A stretch of DNA of 64,000 bases from Chitinophagaceae bacterium UBA4407 (GTDB taxonomy: Bacteria > Bacteroidota > Bacteroidia > Chitinophagales > Chitinophagaceae): assembly GCA_002390845.1 (NCBI GenBank), contig DGQT01000042.1, positions 124,001 through 188,000 of the forward strand. The letters are read 5' to 3'. A program made the position numbers and the translations under genes. How positions within the stretch are numbered: position 1 is the first letter of the stretch; every line of letters begins with the position of its first letter. The notes beneath the pieces are model-generated. The model was not told where the DNA came from. It ran no database searches and saw only the letters and a list, made by a program, of their open reading frames with translations. Positions 1 through 8,452 of this stretch are shown here, in pieces.

Positions 1-310
1 AAACGTTAGCTAATGGAATCAATAACATTGCAATTGCACTAAGATTTAATATTTTCAACTTCGTGGTGTTACCGGTAGAAGGCAAAGAGTTTTGTGAAAC
101 CGGTTTTATCAAGTCTGTTGAATTTAAATTTAGTGTTTTGGCAAGTGCATTAATAGTATAACCGCTTCCAATTGATTTGCCTTCTTCAATTCTTTGTATT
201 GTCCGTACAGAAATCCCAGATGCTTCGGCAAGTCTTTCCTGCGATAAACAATTGATACGTCTTAAGTGCTTCAACTTTTCACCAATTGTCATTTTTTGTT
301 CTTCGCTCAT
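1..310 (-). CDS. XRE-family helix-turn-helix regulator (5' part only)
   Basis: Reading the minus strand from the ATG at 310-308 gives an open frame to the window edge (about 103 codons). Residues 10-65 form a typical XRE/Cro helix-turn-helix: LSQERLAEASGISVRTIQRIEEG is split here as the scaffold and recognition helices, with the usual R-T-I-Q-R-I-E core. After a Ser/Thr-rich linker, a hydrophobic stretch (residues about 87-103) begins at the edge. The protein may therefore be a DNA-binding domain joined to a membrane segment, a common Bacteroidota arrangement. The DNA target is unknown. The gene is cut by the window edge, so length and C-terminal domain cannot be judged. Confidence 0.85.
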   Translation of the reverse strand, partial: MSEEQKMTIGEKLKHLRRINCLSQERLAEASGISVRTIQRIEEGKSIGSGYTINALAKTLNLNSTDLIKPVSQNSLPSTGNTTKLKILNLSAIAMLLIPLANV

Positions 311-397
311 TTCATAAAGTTAAAATTTTTCGCACACAATTGTAATTTTAAGGGCTTCAATATTCGCTTCGGTAAAAGCTCAATATACAATCCAACC

Positions 398-450
398 GTA
401 CAAGTGAGTGACACAACAGATGCTTAATAGTAGTAATTCTGTTCGGCTCA
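398..450 (-). repeat. Element A half-unit (GTG-type core), reverse
   Basis: Core GTACAAGTGAGTGACACAA at 398-416, followed by the outer end GTTCGGCTC at 441-449. The upstream stretch 362-383 carries the interior module ATTCGCTTCGGTAAAAGC also seen near 3558 and 10841. The forward partner arm is missing. Confidence 0.8.
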
Positions 451-475
451 AAATAAAATTCCTGAACTTAATGTG

Positions 476-1591
476 TTACAAATTCAATGGTATTTTTTTA
501 CCCGTTTTTACTGCCGCATAAATGGCGTCGATAATTTTCAGATCTTTCAGTGCTTCATAACCATCTACAGGTACAACCGGCTGTTTGCCCTGCAAAATAA
601 TGCCGGCCATTTCATCCATTTGCACAGTCTGGTGGGTAATATGCGGCTGGGTTAATTCGCCCTTATTTGTACGGGCTTGTATGGGGCCATAACCGGTAGA
701 GGGCTGCATTTCGGCAAAGCCTTCGGTGCCATTTAAGAAAAAGCGGTCTAGATTATTTAAAGTGTAAGTGGACAGGCAGGAAGCAACAGCACCGCCGGGA
801 AAGCCCAACTGAAACTGTATGGTTTCGTCTATGCCTTCTTTAAATTTTTGCGGATTGGTTTTGGTTTCCTGCGCGGTTACCCAAATGGGTTCTTCGCCAA
901 TCATATAACGTGAACCGTTGATGGAGTAGATGCCGATATCCATCATAGCGCCGCCGCCAGATAATTTTCTGTTCAACCGCCACTGGGTTGGATCTCCGAT
1001 GATGAAACCAGATAACCCCTGGAAGAACAGCACCTTTCCAAAAGCGCCTTCTTTACGCATGCGGATAATATCCAAAGTCTTTGCTTCGAAGTGCATTCTG
1101 TAACCAACCAGCAGTTTTACATTTGCTTTGTTACAGGCATCAATCATTTCCTCTCCTTCTTCTGCATTAACCGCCATTGGTTTTTCGCAGATGGCATGTT
1201 TACCCGCTTTTGCAACACGAATTACCTGGTCGCGGTGCAGGCCGTTCGGCGTAATCACATACACCGCATCAATATCAGTGTTGTTTTTTATAGAATCGAA
1301 ATTCTCGTAGTTATAGCAGTTCTTTTCCTCAATATTGTACTTCGACTGCCATGTTTTTATTTTTGCAGGTGTACCGCTTACAACCCCAACAAGTTTTGCC
1401 ATCTTACAATCCCGCATAGCTTCTGCCACACGGGTTCCATAGCTGCCGAGGCCCATAATGGCCACACGCAATACAGGGCCATCGTAGGGTTTGTAGTATG
1501 GGGATTTGTTTGCTAAAACATTGTTAGATGCGAAGGGGATTGCAATTGTTGCGGCAGCAATTTTTTGTAGAAAGTCACGACGTGAGTTCAT
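476..1591 (-). CDS. Gfo/Idh/MocA-family oxidoreductase with Tat-type signal
   Basis: A 371-residue NAD(P)-dependent sugar oxidoreductase. An N-terminal SRRDFLQK twin-arginine motif is followed by a hydrophobic segment to about residue 27, predicting export in folded, cofactor-loaded form. The Rossmann dinucleotide loop GLGSYG is at 47-52 and the family EKP motif at 136-138. Known family members oxidise or reduce C3 or another ring position of sugars; the substrate here is not readable. The neighbouring DUF1080 and heme proteins are often found with periplasmic Gfo/Idh/MocA enzymes in 3-keto-glycoside pathways, so that role is a reasonable inference. It is transcribed alone, with repeat units on both sides. 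Confidence 0.9.
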   Translation of the reverse strand: MNSRRDFLQKIAAATIAIPFASNNVLANKSPYYKPYDGPVLRVAIMGLGSYGTRVAEAMRDCKMAKLVGVVSGTPAKIKTWQSKYNIEEKNCYNYENFDSIKNNTDIDAVYVITPNGLHRDQVIRVAKAGKHAICEKPMAVNAEEGEEMIDACNKANVKLLVGYRMHFEAKTLDIIRMRKEGAFGKVLFFQGLSGFIIGDPTQWRLNRKLSGGGAMMDIGIYSINGSRYMIGEEPIWVTAQETKTNPQKFKEGIDETIQFQLGFPGGAVASCLSTYTLNNLDRFFLNGTEGFAEMQPSTGYGPIQARTNKGELTQPHITHQTVQMDEMAGIILQGKQPVVPVDGYEALKDLKIIDAIYAAVKTGKKIPLNL

Positions 1592-1668
1592 AACTGTATT
1601 TTATATTGACTTGGAAGATTACCGGTTACAGAAAATATCTTTATAAAAATAGATGATTATTTTCTTTT

Positions 1669-1720
1669 GAGCCGGGCTTATGAATAGCTATGAGGCTAAA
1701 GTTGCGTCGCACACTTGTAC
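1669..1720 (+). repeat. Element A half-unit (GCG-type core), forward
   Basis: Outer end GAGCCGGGC at 1669-1677, TATGAGGC at about 1689, core TTGCGTCGCACACTTGTAC at 1702-1720. No reverse partner is nearby. It lies in the 454-base gap 1592-2045, which otherwise holds only the hairpins at 1901-1975. Confidence 0.85.
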
Positions 1721-1900
1721 TTTGGGATCATTATGCAACTGATGGCTGCTGATGTAACTGGTTCTAATAATTGTAAAACCGCAAAAAATAAATCTTTTAT
1801 TTGTTAATAATGATTGGCAGGAAATCCGATCCATAGTTAACCATAATTATCAGAGTTCAATTGCTCATCTTACAGTAGTACAAAAGCTTAATCAGGGCGA

Positions 1901-1975
1901 AAGAAAGAAAAGTGTTGTATATCTTTTCTTTCTTGACTTTTTTTGTTACTTTTTTATGTCAAGACAAAAAAGTAA
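1901..1975. repeat. Two adjacent hairpins upstream of the DUF92 gene
   Basis: The first hairpin has perfect 12-base arms: AAGAAAGAAAAG at 1901-1912 and CTTTTCTTTCTT at 1923-1934. The second has 10-base arms: TTACTTTTTT at 1946-1955 and AAAAAAGTAA at 1966-1975. CTTGAC/GTCAAG also pair between the two. They sit 70-145 bases before the DUF92 start. They may be a dispersed palindrome or a regulatory structure; the sequence alone does not decide. Confidence 0.6.
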
Positions 1976-2045
1976 ATAACAAGATTGCGCTTGTGCTGCT
2001 TGCTTGCAGCTTAAGTTTATTATTTAAATCTTTTATTTTACATGC

Positions 2046-2762
2046 ATGATTTCTGAATACGGATTAATCTTCTTTATACTTGTTATCGCCGCTTACTTAA
2101 GTGTAAAGCTGGGTAAGCTAACAGTGATTGCAGCAATAACTGGAGTATGTTTGAGTCTTTTAATTTTTACCGGTGCAGGTTATACCGGAGTTGTAATGCT
2201 GGCCACATTTTTTATACTGGGTTCTGCTGCTACTTCGTGGAAGATGAATGTAAAAGAGGCACAGCAGCTTGCTGAGAAAAATAAAGGAAGGCGTAAAGCA
2301 AGCCAGGTTTTTGCAAATGCAGGTGTAGCAGCTATTGCAGGGCTGCTTATTTTTTTATTTCCTGCACACACATATTTGTTTCGGGTAATGATAGCTGCCG
2401 CAATTTCTTCAGCTACCGCAGATACGTTGTCGTCTGAACTGGGGATGTTGTATGGCCGTAGGTGTTATAATATTATTACGTTTAAAAAAGATACCTGTGG
2501 ATTAAATGGTGTGGTAAGCATAGAAGGATTATTCATTGGTGTAGCGGGCAGTATTATTATCAGCATGGTTTATGGATTTGGTTTTGGATGGAACATCAAC
2601 CTGCTGTGGATTGTTATTGCAGGAACTGTTGGCAATATTGCTGATTCTGTGCTTGGTGCAATTTTAGAAAGGCGTAATATTATCGGTAATGATGCTGTTA
2701 ATTTCCTCAACACATTAATAGCTGCATTAACCTCGGTAGTATTAATGAAATTGAATAGCTAA
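2046..2762 (+). CDS. DUF92 family integral membrane protein
   Basis: A 238-residue protein with six or seven hydrophobic segments covering nearly its whole length. Gly/Ala-rich loops such as AAISSATADTLSSELG (near 120-135) and AGTVGNIADSVLGA match the DUF92/TIGR00297 family. That family includes the plant and cyanobacterial phytyl-phosphate kinase VTE6, so a prenyl-phosphate or CTP-dependent kinase-like activity is possible. In Bacteroidota the function is not established. The gene stands alone on the plus strand between minus-strand genes. An overlapping ATG at 2042 stops after three codons, which supports the start at 2046. Confidence 0.85.
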   Translation: MISEYGLIFFILVIAAYLSVKLGKLTVIAAITGVCLSLLIFTGAGYTGVVMLATFFILGSAATSWKMNVKEAQQLAEKNKGRRKASQVFANAGVAAIAGLLIFLFPAHTYLFRVMIAAAISSATADTLSSELGMLYGRRCYNIITFKKDTCGLNGVVSIEGLFIGVAGSIIISMVYGFGFGWNINLLWIVIAGTVGNIADSVLGAILERRNIIGNDAVNFLNTLIAALTSVVLMKLNS

Positions 2763-2783
2763 GATTATTAATAACAACTGAGT

Positions 2784-3425
2784 TTAATCGGGCAGCACTT
2801 TTACCATAATATTTTTATAGTAAACAATGCTTTTTGGATCATGGCCCTGCAAAGCAAAAGTGCCATTGGAAATTACCCTTTCTTCATCCCCTTCTTCACG
2901 TTTTACATTTTCTGGTTCTGTATAATCAACTACCGTTTTATCATTAATCTGTATGATGACTCTTTTGCCCTGAACCGTAATATGTTCCGTAAACCAGGTA
3001 CTGTCTTTTACATAAACCTCCTTTACATCCTGAATGCCATATAAACTGCCCGTTCTGCGCCAGTCTGTGTGAGAATTGTTTACCTGTACTTCATAACCTT
3101 TTTTGGGCCATGAGCTTTGCTGGTAAATGCTATGAAAGTAAATACCGGAGTTAGCGCCGGGCATCGTCATTACATCAGCTTTAAATTCAAAATTTTTAAA
3201 ATTGTGCTGCATTATATCTCCTTCGTAAAATAAATGCGCTGTCTTTCCGTGAACAACAATCATCCCGTTTTCTACAGAAAATGTTTCTGCATTTTCGCCA
3301 ACTTTCCAGTTGTTCAGCGACTTGCCATCGAACAAAGAAATCCAACCACCGGTCTTACTTTGTTTTGCAGAAGAACAGGAACAAAGACAGCAGCTTATTA
3401 AGAAATACAAACTAAAATTTCTCAT
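2784..3425 (-). CDS. DUF1080 (3-keto-disaccharide hydrolase domain) lipoprotein
   Basis: A 213-residue protein with a lipoprotein signal ending in a Cys-rich LCSCSS region around residue 14-19, so it is probably anchored to the outer or inner membrane. The body is one concanavalin-like jelly-roll of the DUF1080 family: ISLFDGKSLNNWKV near 30-42, SGIYFHS near 96, YEVQVNNSHTDWRRTGSLYG near 115-134. Characterised members act on 3-keto-glycosides made by Gfo/Idh/MocA oxidoreductases, and such an oxidoreductase lies 1.2 kb away. The substrate is not determinable from sequence. Confidence 0.88.
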   Translation of the reverse strand: MRNFSLYFLISCCLCSCSSAKQSKTGGWISLFDGKSLNNWKVGENAETFSVENGMIVVHGKTAHLFYEGDIMQHNFKNFEFKADVMTMPGANSGIYFHSIYQQSSWPKKGYEVQVNNSHTDWRRTGSLYGIQDVKEVYVKDSTWFTEHITVQGKRVIIQINDKTVVDYTEPENVKREEGDEERVISNGTFALQGHDPKSIVYYKNIMVKVLPD

Positions 3426-3486
3426 GGCTTTTACTCTTTTTAATTTTTTCAGAACGAAATACTTGTTTGTTATTAAATTTTTTTTG

Positions 3487-3657
3487 TACCGTGCTTTATA
3501 ACTTTAATGAGGCTTTTCTTGCGTCGCACTATTGTACGTTCGGGAATTCTGATCATCTTTTACCGAAGCGAATTTAAGCGGCTGTTGAAAGCTCAAATCA
3601 ATTCCAACCGTACAAGTGAGTGACACAAGAACAGACGCCATAAAATACAAAAGCCGG
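3487..3657. repeat. Element A pair with mosaic interior
   Basis: Forward core TTGCGTCGCACTATTGTAC at 3519-3537 and reverse core GTACAAGTGAGTGACACAA at 3610-3628, a GCG/GTG mixed pair. The reverse outer end AAGCCGG is at 3651-3657. The interior carries the TTTACCGAAGCGAAT module (about 3558-3573) followed by GGCTGTTGAAAGC (3580-3592). Confidence 0.85.
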
Positions 3658-3667
3658 TAACAAAAAT

Positions 3668-6600
3668 TTACTTCTTTTTCAACCCTGAAAGATACTCCAG
3701 CAGATTCGCTAAATCCTGGTTGCTCATGTTTGCATAGAGGCCTTCGGTCATCATGCTTTGTTTCATTTCTGTCATGGTTTGCAAATCGGCTGTTTTAATT
3801 TGCTTATGGCTACCTCCCGGAAATTTAATATCAATATCTGTTTCGGTTTTGCTTGCAATAATCCCCGAAAGTGTAGAGCCATCTTTCATCTTAAGTTCCC
3901 AGCCTTCGTAGCCGAAACCGATGCCGGCAGAGGGATGCACGATGGCATCAAGAATACCTTCTTTCGGTAATTTGCTGCCGATCTCGCTGAGTTTGGGGCC
4001 AAAATCGTAGCCTACATTATTTACCTGGTGGCATACAGTACAAGTTGTGGTAAATACTTTTTGCCCATCAGTTGCAATTGCTTTTATCGGGCTTAATTCG
4101 GCCATTGTAGGAGCAGCTTTAGCAGTTTTACTTTTACCATTATCTGGCAAATAACTTGCAGCTTCGCTGCGGACTGAACCGCGCCACGCACCATCAACAC
4201 TTGCTACAACATCCGGTATTAATTCGGCAGGAACTTTTTTCGCTTTTAATATTTCAAGTACACGGTCTTCACCACTCCAGCTATTACCAATTTTATGCGC
4301 TGCCTGCTTTCTTAGTGGCATTGCATATTTGTTTGAAAGTGCAATTGTCTGCAGCATGTCTATGGATTGTTTGCTGCCTACACCTGCAAGGGCAGCAAGC
4401 AAATTATTTTGTTGTGCGCCGGTGTCTTTTCCATTAATAATATTCCAGATCAAATTGCCACCACCAAGGTTGAGTAACAAACCAGCCGCATCTTTACCTA
4501 CAGATTCAAAAGGTTTGCTGACAGCCAGTTGCAACAGGTTTTGATTCTGTGATCTTACCTGGTAGCGGCTTACCAGTTCTATGTATTCATCTGTTCCGTT
4601 TACAGATTGTAATACTTCAGCTAAAGCTTTTTGCGCAAGCGGAGATTCTGTTACCGACTTTATATCAAGCGCATGCAGCACGACCTTATTTAATGCAACA
4701 TCATTGGTTGTATTGTTCTGAATCATCCTTAACAGCAACATAGATTTTAACGGGCCCGTATTAAAATCAAATGCGCGGAAATAACGCAACCTGCTTTGCA
4801 ACGGAATACTTACATCTGATGCAAGTGTCGCAATAAAAGGAACTGCTTCATCGGTTCGGGCACGCCAAACAATATCTTTTGGCCCATCGCCTTGCAAAGG
4901 ATCTTTTACTTTAGCGAGATATGCAGCAAAGAATTGATCCCATTGCCGGTCTGCACCAATACCCAATGCTTCCAGGTACCAGCGGTCTTTACCATCATGC
5001 TGCATGGCAAGTGTGGCCCATAGTTCGGCAGCCTGCGGTGATTTATTGTGATGCAATGCAACAGCACATTCTCTTCTTACCTGTGCATCTTTATCATTTA
5101 CCAATGCGGTTATAATATTTATTACACCCACATTTAATTCGCCTGCAGCGCGAAGACCTGTGATGCGCAAATCAGCATTTGTATCTTTGATTGCCTCGCT
5201 GATATATTGTAGTGTATTTGCCTTTGGCATTTTTACAAGCAACCAGAACGCTCTTGCTCTCATATGTGGATCAGCGTTCGCATTATGCCACAATTTTTCT
5301 AAATCCGGAATGGCCACTATACCCATTTGCTGCAAGGCATTAAATGCGTGATAACGCACAGAAAGATTTGGATTTTGCAAAGCAGCTATTGCGCCTGATG
5401 GTGTATTGTAATCCTGTTTTGAAATGGTATATTTTGATCCCGGAGGAGCTACACGGTAAATTCTTCCGCGAACCTGGTCGCCTGCCGAATGGCCGCCCAC
5501 ACCGGGATCGTACCAGTCTGCAATCATCAATGAACCATCCGGTGCAACACAAACATCTGCAGGGCGGAACCATTGGTCTTTATCCCCCTTTAAAATATTT
5601 TCAATCTCTGCAGCATAACCAGCTCCGGCTTTTTTTACAGGATAGGAGCGGACCACATTGGGGCCTGCATCGCAATGGATCAACTGATCATGAAATTGTG
5701 CAGGTAATAATGAACCTTCATATACAACCATTCCTGTAGGTGAGCCTGCAAATGTTTGTAAAAGATTTGGCACTTCACCGGGATCGTTGATATGCCAGTG
5801 TTTCAGCGGAATGGAATCTTCTACATTGGTGCGGTTGGCCTGCCAACCGGCACCGGTCATTTCATCTGTGTAACCATAATTACCATACTGCATTACATAG
5901 TTAATGCGTGTACCGCGGTTGCCATCGTCATCATTATCACTTTGCCATAAACTGCCGTAGCTATCAACAGCAACTTCATAAGGATTGCGGAAATTACTGC
6001 CCAAACATTCTACATGCGAGCCATCGGTATTGCAACGGAAAACCATTCCTTGTTTATATTTTTTCTGGTCAATAATATCGCCGTCCTGGTCAAGTACCGG
6101 CTTGCCATTTTTATCTTTTAACTGCATACCTGCATTACCCATATTGAAATACAATTTACCATCCGGGCCAAATGTAAAAGCATGTACACCGTGATCGTGC
6201 TGTTCGCCGCTAATGCCACTGAACATCACTTCTTTTCTGTCTGCTTTGTCGTCACCATTATCATCATAGAACGCCCACACATAAGGACTTTGCGAAACAA
6301 TTACTTTATTACCCAGTACACAAATACCCAACGGGGCATTCATTTCAGGACCCTGGTAAAAAACTTTTGCAGTATCTGCAACACCATCGCCATTGGTATC
6401 TTCTAAAATCATGATGCGGTCGCCCAAAGCATTGGTGGGGTTGCCGTTGATTGCGGGCCTGTAATTGTACGCCTCACAAACCCAAACACGGCCACGCTCA
6501 TCCACATCAATATTGGTTGGATTTTTAAGCATAGGTTCTGCTGCAAATGCGTGCACTTCCAGACCATCGGCAATGGTTAGCCCTTTCAACGCATTTTCGG

Positions 6601-6748
6601 GAAGATGTTTTTGTTCTTCAGTAAGGCTGTCGGTTGTATTATCCTTTCCCGTACCGGTATTACAGGAAGTAATAAAACTTCCCAATAAAAAAATATTCAG
6701 TAAAAGAAATTGACCGCGAAAAAAGGGAGTGCTGATTTTCATTTTCAA
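3668..6748 (-). CDS. Large PVC-type c-heme lipoprotein (dehydrogenase-like N-terminus, HEAT repeats)
   Basis: A 1026-residue secreted lipoprotein with lipobox FITSC at about residue 25-29. The N-terminal half is a beta-propeller of the membrane-bound dehydrogenase type (TIGR02604), with repeated short motifs such as DVDERGRVWVCEAYNYRP, FGPDGKLYFNMGN and VAPDGSLMIADWYDPG. The middle, about residues 440-830, is alpha-helical with HEAT-like repeats. The C-terminus is the TIGR02603 heme-binding domain with a single CxxCH (CTVCH, 903-907). Such proteins are proposed to pass electrons from periplasmic sugar oxidation, which fits the adjacent oxidoreductase and DUF1080 protein, but no substrate can be named. 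The start could also be at 6742. Confidence 0.85.
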   Translation of the reverse strand: MKMKISTPFFRGQFLLLNIFLLGSFITSCNTGTGKDNTTDSLTEEQKHLPENALKGLTIADGLEVHAFAAEPMLKNPTNIDVDERGRVWVCEAYNYRPAINGNPTNALGDRIMILEDTNGDGVADTAKVFYQGPEMNAPLGICVLGNKVIVSQSPYVWAFYDDNGDDKADRKEVMFSGISGEQHDHGVHAFTFGPDGKLYFNMGNAGMQLKDKNGKPVLDQDGDIIDQKKYKQGMVFRCNTDGSHVECLGSNFRNPYEVAVDSYGSLWQSDNDDDGNRGTRINYVMQYGNYGYTDEMTGAGWQANRTNVEDSIPLKHWHINDPGEVPNLLQTFAGSPTGMVVYEGSLLPAQFHDQLIHCDAGPNVVRSYPVKKAGAGYAAEIENILKGDKDQWFRPADVCVAPDGSLMIADWYDPGVGGHSAGDQVRGRIYRVAPPGSKYTISKQDYNTPSGAIAALQNPNLSVRYHAFNALQQMGIVAIPDLEKLWHNANADPHMRARAFWLLVKMPKANTLQYISEAIKDTNADLRITGLRAAGELNVGVINIITALVNDKDAQVRRECAVALHHNKSPQAAELWATLAMQHDGKDRWYLEALGIGADRQWDQFFAAYLAKVKDPLQGDGPKDIVWRARTDEAVPFIATLASDVSIPLQSRLRYFRAFDFNTGPLKSMLLLRMIQNNTTNDVALNKVVLHALDIKSVTESPLAQKALAEVLQSVNGTDEYIELVSRYQVRSQNQNLLQLAVSKPFESVGKDAAGLLLNLGGGNLIWNIINGKDTGAQQNNLLAALAGVGSKQSIDMLQTIALSNKYAMPLRKQAAHKIGNSWSGEDRVLEILKAKKVPAELIPDVVASVDGAWRGSVRSEAASYLPDNGKSKTAKAAPTMAELSPIKAIATDGQKVFTTTCTVCHQVNNVGYDFGPKLSEIGSKLPKEGILDAIVHPSAGIGFGYEGWELKMKDGSTLSGIIASKTETDIDIKFPGGSHKQIKTADLQTMTEMKQSMMTEGLYANMSNQDLANLLEYLSGLKKK

Positions 6749-6850
6749 ATGGCTTTAAGTGTCGGTTTTACAATTCATGCGTAAGCTAAGTAAAGCTGCT
6801 GATTGTAAAAAGACTAAGCCCGAATAATATTTTAGAAGTTGAGAAATGTT

Positions 6851-7005
6851 AGCCTGGCAATTGATACTTCGGGCATCGCCGGTTGTGTCACTCACTTGTA
6901 CGTTCGGAACAACGGTCGACAGTCGACGGTCAGCGGCCGACCGAAGATTCCCGGCACAAGAGTGCGACGCAAGGAACGATCAATAGAATTACTTTGGCCT
7001 GGCTC
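6851..7005. repeat. Element A pair with GTCGAC palindromic interior
   Basis: Forward GTG-type core at 6883-6901, reverse GCG-type core (GCACAAGAGTGCGACGCAA) at 6954-6972, outer ends AGCCTGGC (6851) and GCCTGGCTC (6997-7005). The interior from about 6909 to 6946 is rich in GTCGAC and forms an imperfect palindrome. It lies between the heme protein start and the stop of the next gene. Confidence 0.85.
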
Positions 7006-7016
7006 AAAAAAATGTA

Positions 7017-7397
7017 TTAACAAACTTCATTCTTGCCGCTATTCGCTGCAAGCTCAGCAAAGGTATCGGTAGGGTCTTCTTCAGGGCGGTCTTTACAGGG
7101 AAAGTCTTTTTCTATAGTTATCTCAAGTGTTGTATCGTTGATATGCTGCACGTGATAAATACCCACTTCTTCTGTATTGATCCACTCGGTTGCCATACCT
7201 GCCGGAATGCTTGCTGTGATTGAATTTCCACTGAATTCGGCAGCAGGTTCACCTTCGCCGGAAACGCGTAACTGAAACATGAAAACATTGCCGGGAAACT
7301 GTACTGACTCCTGAACAAAACCCTGATGATTCAATAATTCGAGATCGGATTTACGAACACGAAATCGTATAGTATTTTTTTCGAGTCTGAGTTTCAT
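7017..7397 (-). CDS. Conserved hypothetical protein paired with fdhD
   Basis: A 126-residue soluble, acidic protein without signal peptide or membrane segment. The N-terminal part (MKLRLEKNTIRFRVRKSDLE) is an alternating beta pattern and the centre reads like a small beta-sandwich. The C-terminus contains a Cys-containing, Asp/Glu-rich tail (FPCKDRPEEDP near 100-110) and ends in Cys. I believe homologues sit next to fdhD in other Bacteroidota, but I cannot name a function. It begins 22 bases downstream of the fdhD stop on the same strand, so the two are probably co-transcribed and it may help in molybdenum-enzyme maturation. Confidence 0.75.
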   Translation of the reverse strand: MKLRLEKNTIRFRVRKSDLELLNHQGFVQESVQFPGNVFMFQLRVSGEGEPAAEFSGNSITASIPAGMATEWINTEEVGIYHVQHINDTTLEITIEKDFPCKDRPEEDPTDTFAELAANSGKNEVC

Positions 7398-7419
7398 TGC
7401 AAATTTTTATAGCAAGTCA

Positions 7420-8241
7420 CTACTGAATAATTCGTTGTGCACCGCTGTAAATATTAAAGCTGCAGTTCTTAAGGAAACCGATGATGGTTACACCATAATC
7501 TTCGGCCAGTTCAACAGCCAGGCTGCTGGGTGCACCTATGGCACAAACAATGGAAATGCCCGCCATCAAAGACTTTTGAACCAGTTCATAACTCAGTCTT
7601 CCGCTGAACAATACTACAGCATCATGTAATGGCAAAGCATTTTGCAAAAGCATTTTACCAACCAGTTTATCCATGGCATTGTGCCTGCCAACATCTTCGC
7701 TGATATGTAGTAATTCGCCCTTTGTATTAACCAGGGCAACCGCATGCGCCCCACCTGTTTCACTAAACAGGCTTTGCGAAGATTGCAGCAGCGCAGGTAA
7801 CGTATGTAAAGTTGAAGCAGTAATTTTTAAATTTCTTTCAGCAGGTATAAAGGCATTTTTTTGCGATACATCATCCAGCCTTCCACAAAAACCGCAGGAA
7901 GAATTTGAAATAAAATTTCTTTTGATCTCGTCAATCTTTATTTCAACCTGCTCATTTAATTCTGCGAGTAAAATACTTTCATCATCGCTGGTATAACGCA
8001 TCCTTACAATATCACTTGCTTTGGTAATAATCGCTTCATTAAAAAGAAACCCGGTTACCAGGTTAAAATCATCGCCGGGTGTACGCATGGTTACGGATAG
8101 TATTTCTTTCCTGCGTTCACTTTTATGCGTGTAAGCAATAATTATTTGCAGGGGTGCTTCTACAACGATCTTATCATCAACGGCAGTTGTATTTCCCTCT
8201 GGAGTTTTTTTGTGTATATGAATTGTTTTAATGCTTTTCAT
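7420..8241 (-). CDS. fdhD: Formate dehydrogenase accessory sulfurtransferase FdhD
   Basis: A 273-residue member of the FdhD family, which transfers sulfur from IscS to the molybdenum cofactor so that formate dehydrogenase is active. The sulfur-carrying CxxC is visible as SSCGFCG (Cys116 and Cys119). Other family signatures are TPGDDFNLVTGFLFNEAII near 54-72 and EDVGRHNAMDKLVGK near 178-192. Length is normal for the family. No formate dehydrogenase or molybdopterin gene is in this window, so its client enzyme lies elsewhere. It shares a transcription direction with the 126-residue gene just downstream. Confidence 0.95.
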   Translation of the reverse strand: MKSIKTIHIHKKTPEGNTTAVDDKIVVEAPLQIIIAYTHKSERRKEILSVTMRTPGDDFNLVTGFLFNEAIITKASDIVRMRYTSDDESILLAELNEQVEIKIDEIKRNFISNSSCGFCGRLDDVSQKNAFIPAERNLKITASTLHTLPALLQSSQSLFSETGGAHAVALVNTKGELLHISEDVGRHNAMDKLVGKMLLQNALPLHDAVVLFSGRLSYELVQKSLMAGISIVCAIGAPSSLAVELAEDYGVTIIGFLKNCSFNIYSGAQRIIQ

Positions 8242-8291
8242 GAACTCGTTTTAAAACCATTTGCAACCTGCAGAACTGCCTGGTATATTTT

Positions 8292-8445
8292 GAACCCGGC
8301 AGCAGTTTTTTATGGCATCAACTCTTGCGTCGCACACTTGTTATGTTGATTCTTCGGTCGACTGTTGACCGTAGACTGTCGACCGATGTTCTGAACGTAC
8401 AAGTGAGTGACACAACAAAAGCTTCATTAATAATCTGAAGCTAAG
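8292..8445. repeat. Element A pair with GTCGAC palindromic interior
   Basis: Outer end GAACCCGGC at 8292-8300, TATGGCATC at 8311, forward core at 8325-8343, reverse GTG-type core at 8397-8415. The interior 8351-8390 has the TCGGTCGACTGTTGACC... palindrome. The reverse outer end is degenerate. Confidence 0.85.
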
Positions 8446-8452
8446 TACGTCA

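Noticed and set aside
6839..7072. Open frame reading through the repeat at 6851-7005
   Set aside because: Its translation is mainly element A sequence (THLYVRN..., TRVRRKER...). The same peptide strings appear at 31281-31481 and 33459-33641, showing that they are translations of a repeat, not a protein family.
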